Below, piece after piece: positions 53,609-61,794 of a stretch of DNA of 64,000 nt (its first letter is position 1; the number at the start of each line of letters is the position of its first letter). This DNA is from Clostridia bacterium (GTDB lineage: Bacteria > Bacillota > Clostridia > Oscillospirales > Acutalibacteraceae). Below the pieces are notes generated by a model, which saw only the letters and a program-made list of their open reading frames with translations, did not search any database and was not told where the DNA came from. The stretch covers positions 1 through 64,000 of the forward strand of contig JAFTYU010000030.1 of NCBI GenBank assembly GCA_017461235.1. The letters are read 5' to 3'. Made by a program: the position numbers and the translations under genes.

Positions 53609-54148
53609 ATGAAAGCAACAGGAATTGTTCGTAGAATAGATGATTTAGGAAGGGTTGTTATTCCTAAAGAAATCAGAAGAACTTTAAGAATTCGTGAAGG
53701 TGACCCGTTGGAGATTTTTACGGCGAGTGACGGGGAAGTTATTTTTAAAAAATACTCGCCAATGGGTGAATTGTCGGAGTTTTCTGGTCAATACTCGGAC
53801 ATTTTAAGCCGAACGGCGGATTTGCCCGTTATTATAACCGACCGCGACCATGTTATTTCTGTTTCGGGGCTTCCTAAAAAAGATTATCTTGAACGCCACA
53901 TTTCAAAAGAGCTTGAAGAAATTATGGAAAACAGGGATAAATATATCAAAACCCGTGATAACGACCGCCTTTACCCTATCGACAACTGCGATTTAGAGGC
54001 GCTCACGGCATTCCCCATAATTTCTGCCGGTGATATCGGCGGTGCGGTTATGTTTATAGACAACGGCGACTACACAAAACTCACCGACACGGAGGTTAAG
54101 CTTGCTCAGGTTGCGGCAACCTTCCTTGGCAAACAGATGGAAGAATAA
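53609..54148 (+). CDS. spoVT: SpoVT/AbrB-family transcriptional regulator (intact copy)
   Basis: A 179-residue regulator. Residues 1-50 are the AbrB/SpoVT swapped-hairpin DNA-binding domain: MKATGIVRRIDDLGRVVIPK, then EIRRTLRIREGDPLEIFT. Residues about 55-178 are a GAF-like domain as in Bacillus SpoVT (LPVIITDRDHVISVSG, FPIISAGDIGGAVMFID). Length matches SpoVT. SpoVT controls forespore genes in spore formers; whether this is the orthologue or an accessory paralogue cannot be told here. It is the only complete copy among five 5' ends in the window and terminates the array. Confidence 0.88.
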   Translation: MKATGIVRRIDDLGRVVIPKEIRRTLRIREGDPLEIFTASDGEVIFKKYSPMGELSEFSGQYSDILSRTADLPVIITDRDHVISVSGLPKKDYLERHISKELEEIMENRDKYIKTRDNDRLYPIDNCDLEALTAFPIISAGDIGGAVMFIDNGDYTKLTDTEVKLAQVAATFLGKQMEE

Positions 54149-54199
54149 ATAACCAATTATTACATCATTTATTTGGTAATATCGTTCCTAAATTTTATA

Positions 54200-54228
54200 T
54201 TGAAGAAAGCTTCTCCTTATGGTAAAAT
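54200..54228 (+). promoter_or_regulatory. Promoter of the methyltransferase/FAD-protein operon
   Basis: TTGAAG (54200-54205), 17 bases, TAAAAT (54223-54228), 42 bases before the ATG. Confidence 0.6.
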
Positions 54229-54270
54229 GAATATGTATGGATTATTTCATTTTATCACAAGGAGTTTTTT

Positions 54271-55026
54271 ATGGCATCACGTGACGAACGCACCGAAGAC
54301 CTTGCTAAAAATTTAAAAATATATGTGAGCGATGCGCATATTTTCACATCCGACGCCATTATTTTAGCCGACTTTTGCGCCCCACGCCACAAGGATAAGT
54401 GTTGCGACCTGGGAACAGGCAACGGTATTATTCCCCTTCTGTGGCTAAGAGATTTTCAACCGAAAGAGATCGTCGGCGTTGAGTTGAGCGAAAGTGCTGT
54501 TAAACTGATGCACAAAACCATTGAGCTCAACTCCCTTGAAGGTGCTTTCACACCTATCCACTGTGATTTAAGAGATTTAAAAGGCGTTTTGCCCAACGAA
54601 TATTATGATGTGGTGAGTATCAATCCGCCGTATAAAAAAATCGGTACGGGCATAGTCAACGAAGGTGAAGATTACAAAAACGCTCGGCACGAATTCACCT
54701 GCACGCTTGATGATGCCGCTTGCGCCGCCGCCAGACTTTTAAAATTCGGCGGAAAATTCTGTATCTGCCAACGACCTGAAAGGCTACCCGATATTTTCGC
54801 GGCTATGCGAAAGTTTAAAATTGAGCCTAAATCAATGCGCGAAGTCATTCAGCGCCTTGGCAAGGAGCCGAGCCTTGTACTCGTGGAAGGCAAAAAGGGC
54901 TCTGCCCCGGGGTTCAGAATACAGCCGCCGCTTATTCTTGAGAATACAAACGGCAGCTACACCCCGGAAGCAGAACAATTATTTCATTCATATAAATACA
55001 AGGAGTTGTTACATAATGAAGTATGA
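54271..55026 (+). CDS. tRNA1(Val) (adenine37-N6)-methyltransferase-like protein
   Basis: A 251-residue SAM-dependent methyltransferase of the TrmN6/YabB type. The SAM loop is DLGTGNGIIPLLWL (about residues 45-58), the acidic motif EIVGVELSESAV follows, and the N6-adenine signature SINPPYKK (NPPY) is at about residue 127. Ends with a substrate-binding region. In E. coli the homologue methylates A37 of tRNA-Val; other Firmicutes members are less studied. AAGGAG precedes the ATG. The last 11 bases overlap the FAD-protein gene. Confidence 0.87.
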   Translation: MASRDERTEDLAKNLKIYVSDAHIFTSDAIILADFCAPRHKDKCCDLGTGNGIIPLLWLRDFQPKEIVGVELSESAVKLMHKTIELNSLEGAFTPIHCDLRDLKGVLPNEYYDVVSINPPYKKIGTGIVNEGEDYKNARHEFTCTLDDAACAAARLLKFGGKFCICQRPERLPDIFAAMRKFKIEPKSMREVIQRLGKEPSLVLVEGKKGSAPGFRIQPPLILENTNGSYTPEAEQLFHSYKYKELLHNEV

Positions 55027-56410
55027 TGTTGTTATAGTAGGCGCAGGTCCTGCAGGTATTTTTACCGCCCTCGAAATGCGCAGAAACGGTTGCAACAAAT
55101 CAATTCTTATAATCGAAAAAGGTCAACCTGTTGAAAAGCGTAGCTGTCCTAAATCAAAAACAAAGCAATGCGTTAACTGCAAGCCCTACTGCCACATTAC
55201 AACGGGTTTTTCGGGTGCAGGCGCATTCTCTGACGGTAAGCTTTCATTAAGCTACGAGGTTGGCGGTGATTTACCGACATTAATAGGCGAAGATTTCGCA
55301 CAGGAGCTCATTAATTACACCGATAAAATCTATCTTGAATTCGGTGCTGATGAACACATTGAAGGTATCAGCAACGATGACGAGGTTAAGGAAATCCGCA
55401 AAAACGCCATTCAGGCAGGTCTTAAGCTTGTTGACTGCCCTATCCGCCATCTGGGTACGGAAAAGGCTCAGACGCTTTACCTTGAAATAGAAAATCACCT
55501 TCGCGATAACAACGTTGATATGATGTTCGGCTATGAATGTAACGATATAATTATTGAAAACGGTGTTTGCAAAGGCGTATTTATAAGCAAAGGCGATGAC
55601 CACCAACAGATTGATGCAGAAAAAATCGTTGTTGCAACAGGCAGGCGCGGTGCAGACTGGCTTGAAAAGCTCTGCAACGAACACGGCATTGAACATCAGG
55701 CAGGCACGGTTGACATAGGTGTGCGTGTTGAAGTACGTAACGAGGTTATGGAAAAGGTTAACCGTGTTCTTTACGAATCAAAGCTCATCGGCTATCCGAA
55801 GCCCTTTAAAAACAAGGTGCGTACTTTCTGTCAGAATCCCGGTGGTTTTGTAAGTCAGGAAAACTATGACAACGACCTTGCCGTTGTTAACGGTCACTCT
55901 TATAAAGAGAAAAAGTCCAACAACACAAACGTTGCCATCCTTTGCTCTCACAACTTTAACTATCCCTTTAACCAGCCCATTGAATATGCCCAGAAGGTTG
56001 GCGAGCTTACAAATATGCTGGGTGCAGGTCACATTCTCGTTCAGCGTTACGGCGATATTCTTGACGGCAAACGCACATGGCAGAAGGAGCTTGCTCAATC
56101 AAACCTTCGCCCGTCGTTACCCGACGCGGTTGCAGGTGATATAACCGCCGCAATGCCTTACAGAGCTATGACAAACATTATCAACTTTATTCAGGCGGTT
56201 GACAAGGTCGTACCCGGCTTTGCATCTACTGAAACACTCCTTTACTCCCCCGAGCTCAAGTTCTACAGCAACAAAATCAAAATGGATGAGCAGCTTAACA
56301 CAAGTGTTAAGGGGCTTCATTGTCTTGGTGACTCATCGGGTTGGACACGCGGTCTTATGATGGCATCGGTAATGGGTGTGCTTATGGGCAGATATATCGC
56401 AAACGAATAA
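55016..56410 (+). CDS. FAD-dependent dehydrogenase-like protein (COG2509 type)
   Basis: A 464-residue flavoprotein. The N-terminal dinucleotide loop is VVIVGAGPAGIFTALEMRR (residues 4-22) with EKG at the end of the second strand. A cysteine-rich segment (CPKSKTKQCVNCKPYC, about 50-65) and GFSGAGAFSDGKLSLS follow. The late IVVATGRRGADWLE and LHCLGDSSGWTRGLMMASVMG are typical of this uncharacterised family. AAGGAG precedes the ATG at 55016 within the end of the methyltransferase. Function unknown; the cysteines might coordinate a metal or form disulfides. Confidence 0.85.
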   Translation: MKYDVVIVGAGPAGIFTALEMRRNGCNKSILIIEKGQPVEKRSCPKSKTKQCVNCKPYCHITTGFSGAGAFSDGKLSLSYEVGGDLPTLIGEDFAQELINYTDKIYLEFGADEHIEGISNDDEVKEIRKNAIQAGLKLVDCPIRHLGTEKAQTLYLEIENHLRDNNVDMMFGYECNDIIIENGVCKGVFISKGDDHQQIDAEKIVVATGRRGADWLEKLCNEHGIEHQAGTVDIGVRVEVRNEVMEKVNRVLYESKLIGYPKPFKNKVRTFCQNPGGFVSQENYDNDLAVVNGHSYKEKKSNNTNVAILCSHNFNYPFNQPIEYAQKVGELTNMLGAGHILVQRYGDILDGKRTWQKELAQSNLRPSLPDAVAGDITAAMPYRAMTNIINFIQAVDKVVPGFASTETLLYSPELKFYSNKIKMDEQLNTSVKGLHCLGDSSGWTRGLMMASVMGVLMGRYIANE

Positions 56411-56415
56411 ATCAA

Positions 56416-56449
56416 AAGCAGAGTGAATTTTTAAGTTCACTCTGTTTTA
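56416..56449 (+). terminator. Terminator after the FAD-protein gene
   Basis: Stem CAGAGTGAA / TTCACTCTG with an eight-base loop and TTTTATTTT tail. Confidence 0.85.
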
Positions 56450-56491
56450 TTTTGCATTGATGTAACATAAAATAATGCAGAGGTGCATTAT

Positions 56492-56968
56492 ATGGTTATG
56501 AAACTTGATATCAAAAAATTAATTAAAAATCTTGCTGTTCCCATTGCTATCGGTGCTATTTCAGGCTTTCTGACAAAAGGTGGTGTTGAAGATTTTAACA
56601 CTAACGCGCAAAAGCCGGCGTTTTCTCCGCCTGACATACTTTTCCCTATTGTGTGGACAATTCTTTATATCCTTATGGGAATTGTAGCGTATATCATTGA
56701 TACTTCCGGGTATTCGGACAATAAAAAACGCGCGCTGACTTTATATTACGTGCAACTCGGCTTTAATTTCCTGTGGAGCTTTATTTTCTTTAATATGGCA
56801 AATTATCTGCTTGCTTTTATATGGATAGTAATTTTACTGGGACTAATAATTGCCACAACTGTTGCATTTTATAAAATCAATCCTAAAGCCGCCTACCTTA
56901 TGATTCCGTATATTTTGTGGGTTTCATTTGCAACAGTTCTTAATTTCAGTATATTTTTATTGAACTAA
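56492..56968 (+). CDS. tspO: TspO/MBR-family membrane protein
   Basis: A 158-residue protein with five transmembrane helices, the TspO fold. Signature segments are QKPAFSPPDILFPIVWTILY (helix 2 entry), QLGFNFLWSFIFF (helix 3/4) and the final PYILWVSFATVLNFSIF. Family members bind porphyrins and other hydrophobic ligands. The ATG at 56492 follows AGAGGTG; an ATG two codons on is also possible. It is a single-gene unit closed by a hairpin. Confidence 0.92.
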   Translation: MVMKLDIKKLIKNLAVPIAIGAISGFLTKGGVEDFNTNAQKPAFSPPDILFPIVWTILYILMGIVAYIIDTSGYSDNKKRALTLYYVQLGFNFLWSFIFFNMANYLLAFIWIVILLGLIIATTVAFYKINPKAAYLMIPYILWVSFATVLNFSIFLLN

Positions 56969-56974
56969 ATAAAC

Positions 56975-57012
56975 AGCACATTTCCCGGATATACTTCAGG
57001 AAATGTGCTTTT
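56975..57012. terminator. Terminator between tspO and the convergent gene
   Basis: Stem AGCACATTTCC / GGAAATGTGCT, 13-base loop, TTTT after it. Confidence 0.82.
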
Positions 57013-57021
57013 AACTTTATT

Positions 57022-58068
57022 TCAGTTTTCGGTTGATTCGGTTTCTGTTGCGTAGGATGCTGCGCCGTTTATACTGAACAGAGCCTGCTCTTTGTCATAA
57101 TCGGATGTCCAGACGGATACTGCATAATCGCTGAAGACATCATTGACCGTTAAATCGGAGTCATTCACTTCATCACACACAGTAACCATTGAGTAGGTAT
57201 CAAATTTACAACGCACCATATTAAGGCTGTCGTATTCGGTAACTATGAAATCACGTTTGACTTTAACACCGTTACAATCGAATCCGAAGCTCACAAAGTT
57301 TGTGATAAAATCGTTATTTAACTGCGTGTAAGCGTTCACATCGTCAAAATATATGTCAAGCCATATAAACTCATCAGTTTTAGTCAGCTCGGCTTTTTTG
57401 ACGCCCTGAGCCTTGTTTATAAGGTCAAGGTTGCAATCGGGCTGGATAGCACCATCGTTTTTTGTATGTGTGCCCATAATCGTTGAGCCCAAATCACCGC
57501 TTGATTTTGACTGCAAACAAATGTCAAAGGGTAAATCAAGAATATTGTCATACGTTACGGTTATCTCATCGGTAAGGGCAACTGCATTAGCGAAGTCATT
57601 TATAACAGAAAGGGTGTAAACAGCGGTATTGTTATTTGTATTAAGCTTTAATTCGCCGGGACAATTAAGCTGCGTGCCATCGGAAGCATAAAAACAGAAA
57701 ACGGGAATTGAATCCGCATTGTTTGCATCGTCGGCATTGTGTGTGGTCAAAAGACTCTGTTTATCAGCAAACTCGGCAATAACAGAAACATTGTTCTCTG
57801 TTTTTTCAAGCTTGTATGACACGATGTTTTTTGAGTATAAATTTACTTTTTTCACAGGTTCGGGTTGTACAGTCTCCGAAACCGCGGCTTGCGTAGTAGT
57901 TTCCGGAAGTGTTGTAGTTTCGGTTTTCAAATCCATTTTCTCTTTTATGGCGGCGGTTATATTAACCACGCCAAAAAGTGCAACCGCTAAAGCAACGATT
58001 ATAAAAACTAATAATACAGGGTTCTTCTGCAGCTTGTAACTAAGACTTTTTTTGTTTGTATCAGCCAT
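57022..58068 (-). CDS. Membrane-anchored extracellular protein, function unknown
   Basis: A 348-residue protein started at 58068 (MADTNKKSLSY); the preceding codons belong to the ligase gene. A transmembrane helix (about 18-38, VLLVFIIVALAVALFGVVN) is followed by a Thr-rich linker (TTTLPETTTQAAVSETV) and a beta-rich extracellular domain of about 270 residues with YKLEKTENNVSVIAEF-type strands. No catalytic motif seen. It overlaps the upstream AMP-ligase gene by eight bases and is therefore coupled to it. Confidence 0.7.
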   Translation of the reverse strand: MADTNKKSLSYKLQKNPVLLVFIIVALAVALFGVVNITAAIKEKMDLKTETTTLPETTTQAAVSETVQPEPVKKVNLYSKNIVSYKLEKTENNVSVIAEFADKQSLLTTHNADDANNADSIPVFCFYASDGTQLNCPGELKLNTNNNTAVYTLSVINDFANAVALTDEITVTYDNILDLPFDICLQSKSSGDLGSTIMGTHTKNDGAIQPDCNLDLINKAQGVKKAELTKTDEFIWLDIYFDDVNAYTQLNNDFITNFVSFGFDCNGVKVKRDFIVTEYDSLNMVRCKFDTYSMVTVCDEVNDSDLTVNDVFSDYAVSVWTSDYDKEQALFSINGAASYATETESTEN

Positions 58069-60124
58069 CGTTTTCTTCCTCCGCCACATCATTGTTTTCG
58101 GAAACATTTTCACCGTTCTTATTTTCTTTGCGTATTTTCTTTTCTTCGGCTTTGCGGTCTTTTTTCTCCGCTTTTTCTATAGCCTTTTTGTCCTTTTCGG
58201 CGGCTTTTTCTTCAGCTTTATGCTCCTTCTTTTCCGCCTTTTCGGTGGCTTTCACGGCTTTTTCGGCAGCCTTTTTGTCCTTTTCAACAGCTTTTTCTTC
58301 GGCTTTATGTTCCTTCTTTTCCGCCTTTTCGGTGGCTTTTCCGGCTTTTTCGATAGCCTTTTTATCCTTTTCAACAGCTTTTTCTTCGGCTTTACGCTCT
58401 TCTTTTTCAAGACGTTCTGCTTCCCTGCCTGCTTTATTTGCTGCTTTTTCAATTTCGCGCTTTGCTTTACGCTCTTCGCGAACCTCCTTTTTACTGGGTT
58501 CGGGTGCAGGTGGTGTATCGGTAAGCTTCATAAAGTCGATTTTTGCCATCTTTGTTCTGGGAAGTGCATCAAGAATGGTAACACGGCTGGGTCGTGAAAA
58601 TCTTTCAAGCTTACTGTCGCAATATTCCTTAATACATTTGCAGACCTCATCGGGATTATCCGTGGGCATATTAAGGGATACGAATAATTTTATAATCGGT
58701 TTACTGCCGACATAACCCTGAACTGCACAGGCTTCATTGATATAATCAAGCTTAAGAACTTCATTTTCAATATCATTAGGATACACGTTGTAGCCTGAAA
58801 TGATAATCATACGTTTCTTTCTGCCGGTGAAGAAAACGAAACCGTCTTCATCAATATAACCAAGGTCGCCTGAGCATACCCAACGTTTGCCGCTTTCGTC
58901 AACATAAACACCGCTGTCATCACTATCGTAATAACCGTCCATAACAGTTGAACCTGAAATAACGATTTCGCCGATAGTGTTTGGTGGCAGTTTATTTTTA
59001 TTATCATCCCATATTTCAACAGTCATACCGTCAAGGGCTTTACCGATTGAATTGGGTTTGTATGAACCGAAAATATTAGCAGTACAAACAGAGCTCACCT
59101 CTGTCAGACCGTAGCCCCTGTAAAGTCTTCCCTTGGCACGCCACTTTTCAAGATAAGAGTTAAAGGACTTTATAAAGGTTTCGCTGACAAAGTCGCCGCC
59201 CGCCCACAAAAGACGAAGCTTTGAAAGATGCTCACCGTCAAAGCCTGATGCATCGTGCATCTTTTTGAACATCGCAGGAACGCCGACGATATATGTTACA
59301 TTGTATTTTTTAAGAAGCTTTATAGCCTTGTCGGCATCGAAGTTCGTCATAGGAATACAGGTGAAGCCTGCGCACATACTGAAGTGCATGACAACGCCAA
59401 GGCCGAAGGCATGGAACAACGGCAGAACAACCAGTGAGCATTCCGCACCGGGTGCGTGCGGTGAATCGAAGAAGCTTAATTTATACGCCAACTCGTTAAG
59501 GTTGGTGCTCGTGAGTTTAATTGTTTTACTTTTACCTGTTGTGCCGCCGCCGTGAAGATACACGGCAATATCACTACCGTTACCCGTAACCGCAGGAGCA
59601 CGAAGATTAAGGTGGCAAACAGTATGGTATGCCGCCGTTTCAGATGAAGGGGTCTTTGATTTAACCTTAACCTTTTCAAAAATCTTAAAGGCAGGGCGCT
59701 TGATTGTTGAAACGTAATCAGACGGAGAACACACGATAACCAATCTGTTACGTCGTCTTAACATACTCACATATTTTTCCATAAGTATATCGAGTATAAA
59801 TACAGCCTTTGAATGTGTGTTTTTTAATATATCTTCAAGCACGTCGGGCGGTGTCAAAGGGTGAACAATATTAGCAATGGCACCGATTCTGTTAATAGCG
59901 TAGAATGCCGCGAAGCTCTGCACGGTATTGGGAAGGAATACTGTGACAACATCTCCCCTTTTAATATTTTTACTGTTAAGATAACCTGCAATCGACTCAA
60001 CGTCATTGACAAACTTTTTGCGACTGATAAGATTGCCGAAGCTTTCGGCAACATCATATATGCCGAAATCCTTTGTACATTCATAAAAAAACTCGTAGCA
60101 ATTTCTATTTTCAGGTTTTATCAT
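58061..60124 (-). CDS. AMP-dependent acyl-CoA synthetase-like ligase with charged coiled-coil tail
   Basis: A 687-residue protein. Residues 1-525 are an ANL-superfamily adenylating enzyme: the P-loop-like HGGGTTGKSKTIKLT (about residue 195), GYGLTEVSSV (A5), CSGDLGYIDEDGF (A7), GRKKRMIIISGYNVYP (A8) and the final PRTKMAKIDF with the catalytic Lys. Residues about 530-687 are a highly charged Lys/Glu/Ala tail with repeats of KAEEKAVEKDKKA and KATEKAEKKEH, predicted helical or coiled coil. The tail is not part of the family and adds about 150 residues. Substrate unknown (fatty or aryl acid). The ribosome site AAAGGAA lies before the ATG. Confidence 0.87.
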   Translation of the reverse strand: MIKPENRNCYEFFYECTKDFGIYDVAESFGNLISRKKFVNDVESIAGYLNSKNIKRGDVVTVFLPNTVQSFAAFYAINRIGAIANIVHPLTPPDVLEDILKNTHSKAVFILDILMEKYVSMLRRRNRLVIVCSPSDYVSTIKRPAFKIFEKVKVKSKTPSSETAAYHTVCHLNLRAPAVTGNGSDIAVYLHGGGTTGKSKTIKLTSTNLNELAYKLSFFDSPHAPGAECSLVVLPLFHAFGLGVVMHFSMCAGFTCIPMTNFDADKAIKLLKKYNVTYIVGVPAMFKKMHDASGFDGEHLSKLRLLWAGGDFVSETFIKSFNSYLEKWRAKGRLYRGYGLTEVSSVCTANIFGSYKPNSIGKALDGMTVEIWDDNKNKLPPNTIGEIVISGSTVMDGYYDSDDSGVYVDESGKRWVCSGDLGYIDEDGFVFFTGRKKRMIIISGYNVYPNDIENEVLKLDYINEACAVQGYVGSKPIIKLFVSLNMPTDNPDEVCKCIKEYCDSKLERFSRPSRVTILDALPRTKMAKIDFMKLTDTPPAPEPSKKEVREERKAKREIEKAANKAGREAERLEKEERKAEEKAVEKDKKAIEKAGKATEKAEKKEHKAEEKAVEKDKKAAEKAVKATEKAEKKEHKAEEKAAEKDKKAIEKAEKKDRKAEEKKIRKENKNGENVSENNDVAEEENDG
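58130..58440 (-). repeat. In-frame repeats encoding the Lys/Glu/Ala tail
   Basis: Repeated GCCGAAGAAAAAGCTGTT- and AAGGCTATAGAAAAAG-like units (minus strand) encode KAEEKAVEKDKKA copies with few differences. The opposite strand consequently has long Phe/Ser frames, which are shadows. Confidence 0.75.
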
Positions 60125-60174
60125 AAAACTTATTCCTTTCGAAATAATGTAACTTTACACACATAGTCCATTAT

Positions 60175-60203
60175 ATTTTATATTTTTCCACACTTATTGT
60201 CAA
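60175..60203 (-). promoter_or_regulatory. Promoter of the AMP-ligase operon
   Basis: Minus-strand TTGACA (60198-60203), 17 bases, TAAAAT (60175-60180), 50 bases before the start codon. Confidence 0.72.
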
Positions 60204-60236
60204 GTTCATTGTTTTATTTGTTAAATCAGTAAAAAA

Positions 60237-60272
60237 CTACCGCAGATACTTAAGTAAGTATCTGCGGTAGTA
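60237..60272. terminator. Perfect palindromic terminator after tsaD
   Basis: A 36-base perfect palindrome (each arm ACTACCGCAGATACTTA with a two-base centre), followed by T runs on the minus strand. It closes the polA-rimI-tsaD operon. Confidence 0.88.
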
Positions 60273-60337
60273 AAAATAAGTTATGTTTTTTCAATCACAT
60301 TTTATTCAAATGGTTTAAACTCGGTCTCCACGGTTAA

Positions 60338-61348
60338 TTACGCATTATCAATGGGCATTGATGCCACGGCGTTGAGTGTAAGGTCGGCATGCTTGCCGTC
60401 CAAAAACTCATAATACCCTTGCGATGCAATCATAGCGGCATTATCACCGCAATATTTCAACTCGGGCATATAGAGTTTTATATTTTTCTTATCACAGGCT
60501 TCTTGCATAACTCTGCGAAGGCGTGAGTTTGCTGAAACACCACCCGCAAGAACAAGAGTTTTTGCCCCTGTTTCATCTGCCGCCGCCATGGTGTGAGAAA
60601 CCAGTAAATCAGTAACGGCTTTTATAAAGGATGCACCTAAATCTTCAGCTCTTACTGTTTCGCCCTTTTGTGATGCATTATGTACAAGGTTCACCGCAAA
60701 GGTTTTAAGTCCTGAAAAGCTGAAATCATATTTTGAGTCAGAAATTTTAGGCACGGGGAATTTATATTTATTTTCGTCACCGTCTTTGGAGATTTTATCA
60801 AGATTCACCCCACCGGGATACGGAAGACCCACGGTTCTTGCGGCTTTATCCATAGCTTCGCCTGCCGCATCGTCACGGGTTCTGCCGATAACTTCAAACT
60901 CTGTATAAGACTTAACATTGATTATATGTGTATGGCCACCCGAAACAACAAGGGACAGAAACGGCGGCTTTATATTTTCATCAGAGATATAGTTTGCGGC
61001 TATATGACCCCTTAAGTGATGTACGGGCACAAGGGGCAGACCCGTAGAAAGCGACACGCCTTTTGCATAGTTGACACCTACGAGCAATGCTCCGATAAGA
61101 CCGGGAGCGTAGGTTACCGCAACGGCATCTATGTCCTCAAGGGTGCAACCTGCATCTGACAAGGCTTTTTCCACAACGCCGCAGATAGCTTCCGTATGGC
61201 GCCTTGACGCTATTTCGGGAACTACGCCGCCATATATTTTATGCTCTTCCACTTGGGAAGCTATAACGTTTGAAAGCACCTTTCTTCCGTCTTCCACAAC
61301 GGAAGCGGCAGTTTCATCACAAGAGCTTTCTATACCGAGAATTTTCAT
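60338..61348 (-). CDS. tsaD: tRNA N6-threonylcarbamoyladenosine (t6A) transferase subunit TsaD
   Basis: With TsaB and TsaE it transfers the threonylcarbamoyl group to A37 of ANN-decoding tRNAs. The 336 residues contain GIESSCDETAASVVE at the N-terminus, the metal motif HHLRGHIAANY, VSGGHTHIINV, and LAGGVSANSRLRR, all canonical, with CGDNAAMIA near the end. Length is normal. It overlaps rimI by four bases; the rimI-tsaD pairing is typical of Firmicutes. The paralogue at 10961-11884 is much more divergent. Confidence 0.97.
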   Translation of the reverse strand: MKILGIESSCDETAASVVEDGRKVLSNVIASQVEEHKIYGGVVPEIASRRHTEAICGVVEKALSDAGCTLEDIDAVAVTYAPGLIGALLVGVNYAKGVSLSTGLPLVPVHHLRGHIAANYISDENIKPPFLSLVVSGGHTHIINVKSYTEFEVIGRTRDDAAGEAMDKAARTVGLPYPGGVNLDKISKDGDENKYKFPVPKISDSKYDFSFSGLKTFAVNLVHNASQKGETVRAEDLGASFIKAVTDLLVSHTMAAADETGAKTLVLAGGVSANSRLRRVMQEACDKKNIKLYMPELKYCGDNAAMIASQGYYEFLDGKHADLTLNAVASMPIDNA

Positions 61349-61794
61349 ATTTCACCTCTGAAAGTCATCAACAATGCGTCTTCGCGCGGATTTTCATAGA
61401 AGTTTTTACGTAAACCGACTTCCTTGAAGCCCGTTTTGGTATATAGACTGATAGCCGCATCGTTTGATTTACGCACTTCAAGCGTTATGAAGTCCGCATT
61501 TTCATTTAAACTTAAATCCACAAGCGATTTGATAAGTTTTTCCGCCACACCCTGCCGCCTGTAACGGGGTAACACCGCAACGTTGGTAATATAAACTTCA
61601 CCTAACACGTTGTGAGCACCGATATAACCCGCGGTTTTGCCGTCAATTAGCGCAACCAGAAACCGTGCAAACCCGTTTTCCAGCTCATTACGGAGTGCAG
61701 TCTCGCTCCAGGGAGACGAAAAGCATTCTTTTTCGACACGGGCTATTGCACCGATGTGTGACTCGTTCATTTTTTCAATTGTAATATCCATCAT
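61345..61794 (-). CDS. rimI: Ribosomal-protein-alanine N-acetyltransferase
   Basis: A GNAT-fold acetyltransferase that, in characterised members, acetylates the N-terminus of ribosomal protein S18. The 149 residues include EKECFSSPWSETALRNEL, the acetyl-CoA pyrophosphate loop RYRRQGVAEKLI, LEVRKSNDAAISLYTKTGFKEVG, and the tail YENPREDALLM. I start at 61794, where ATGA overlaps the polA stop; a second ATG one codon on is equally possible. It overlaps tsaD by four bases. Confidence 0.92.
   Translation of the reverse strand: MMDITIEKMNESHIGAIARVEKECFSSPWSETALRNELENGFARFLVALIDGKTAGYIGAHNVLGEVYITNVAVLPRYRRQGVAEKLIKSLVDLSLNENADFITLEVRKSNDAAISLYTKTGFKEVGLRKNFYENPREDALLMTFRGEI

Noticed and set aside
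58056-58715. Phe/Ser-rich plus-strand frames opposite the ligase tail
   Set aside because: Reverse shadow of the GAA/AAA/GCC repeats; no start signals.
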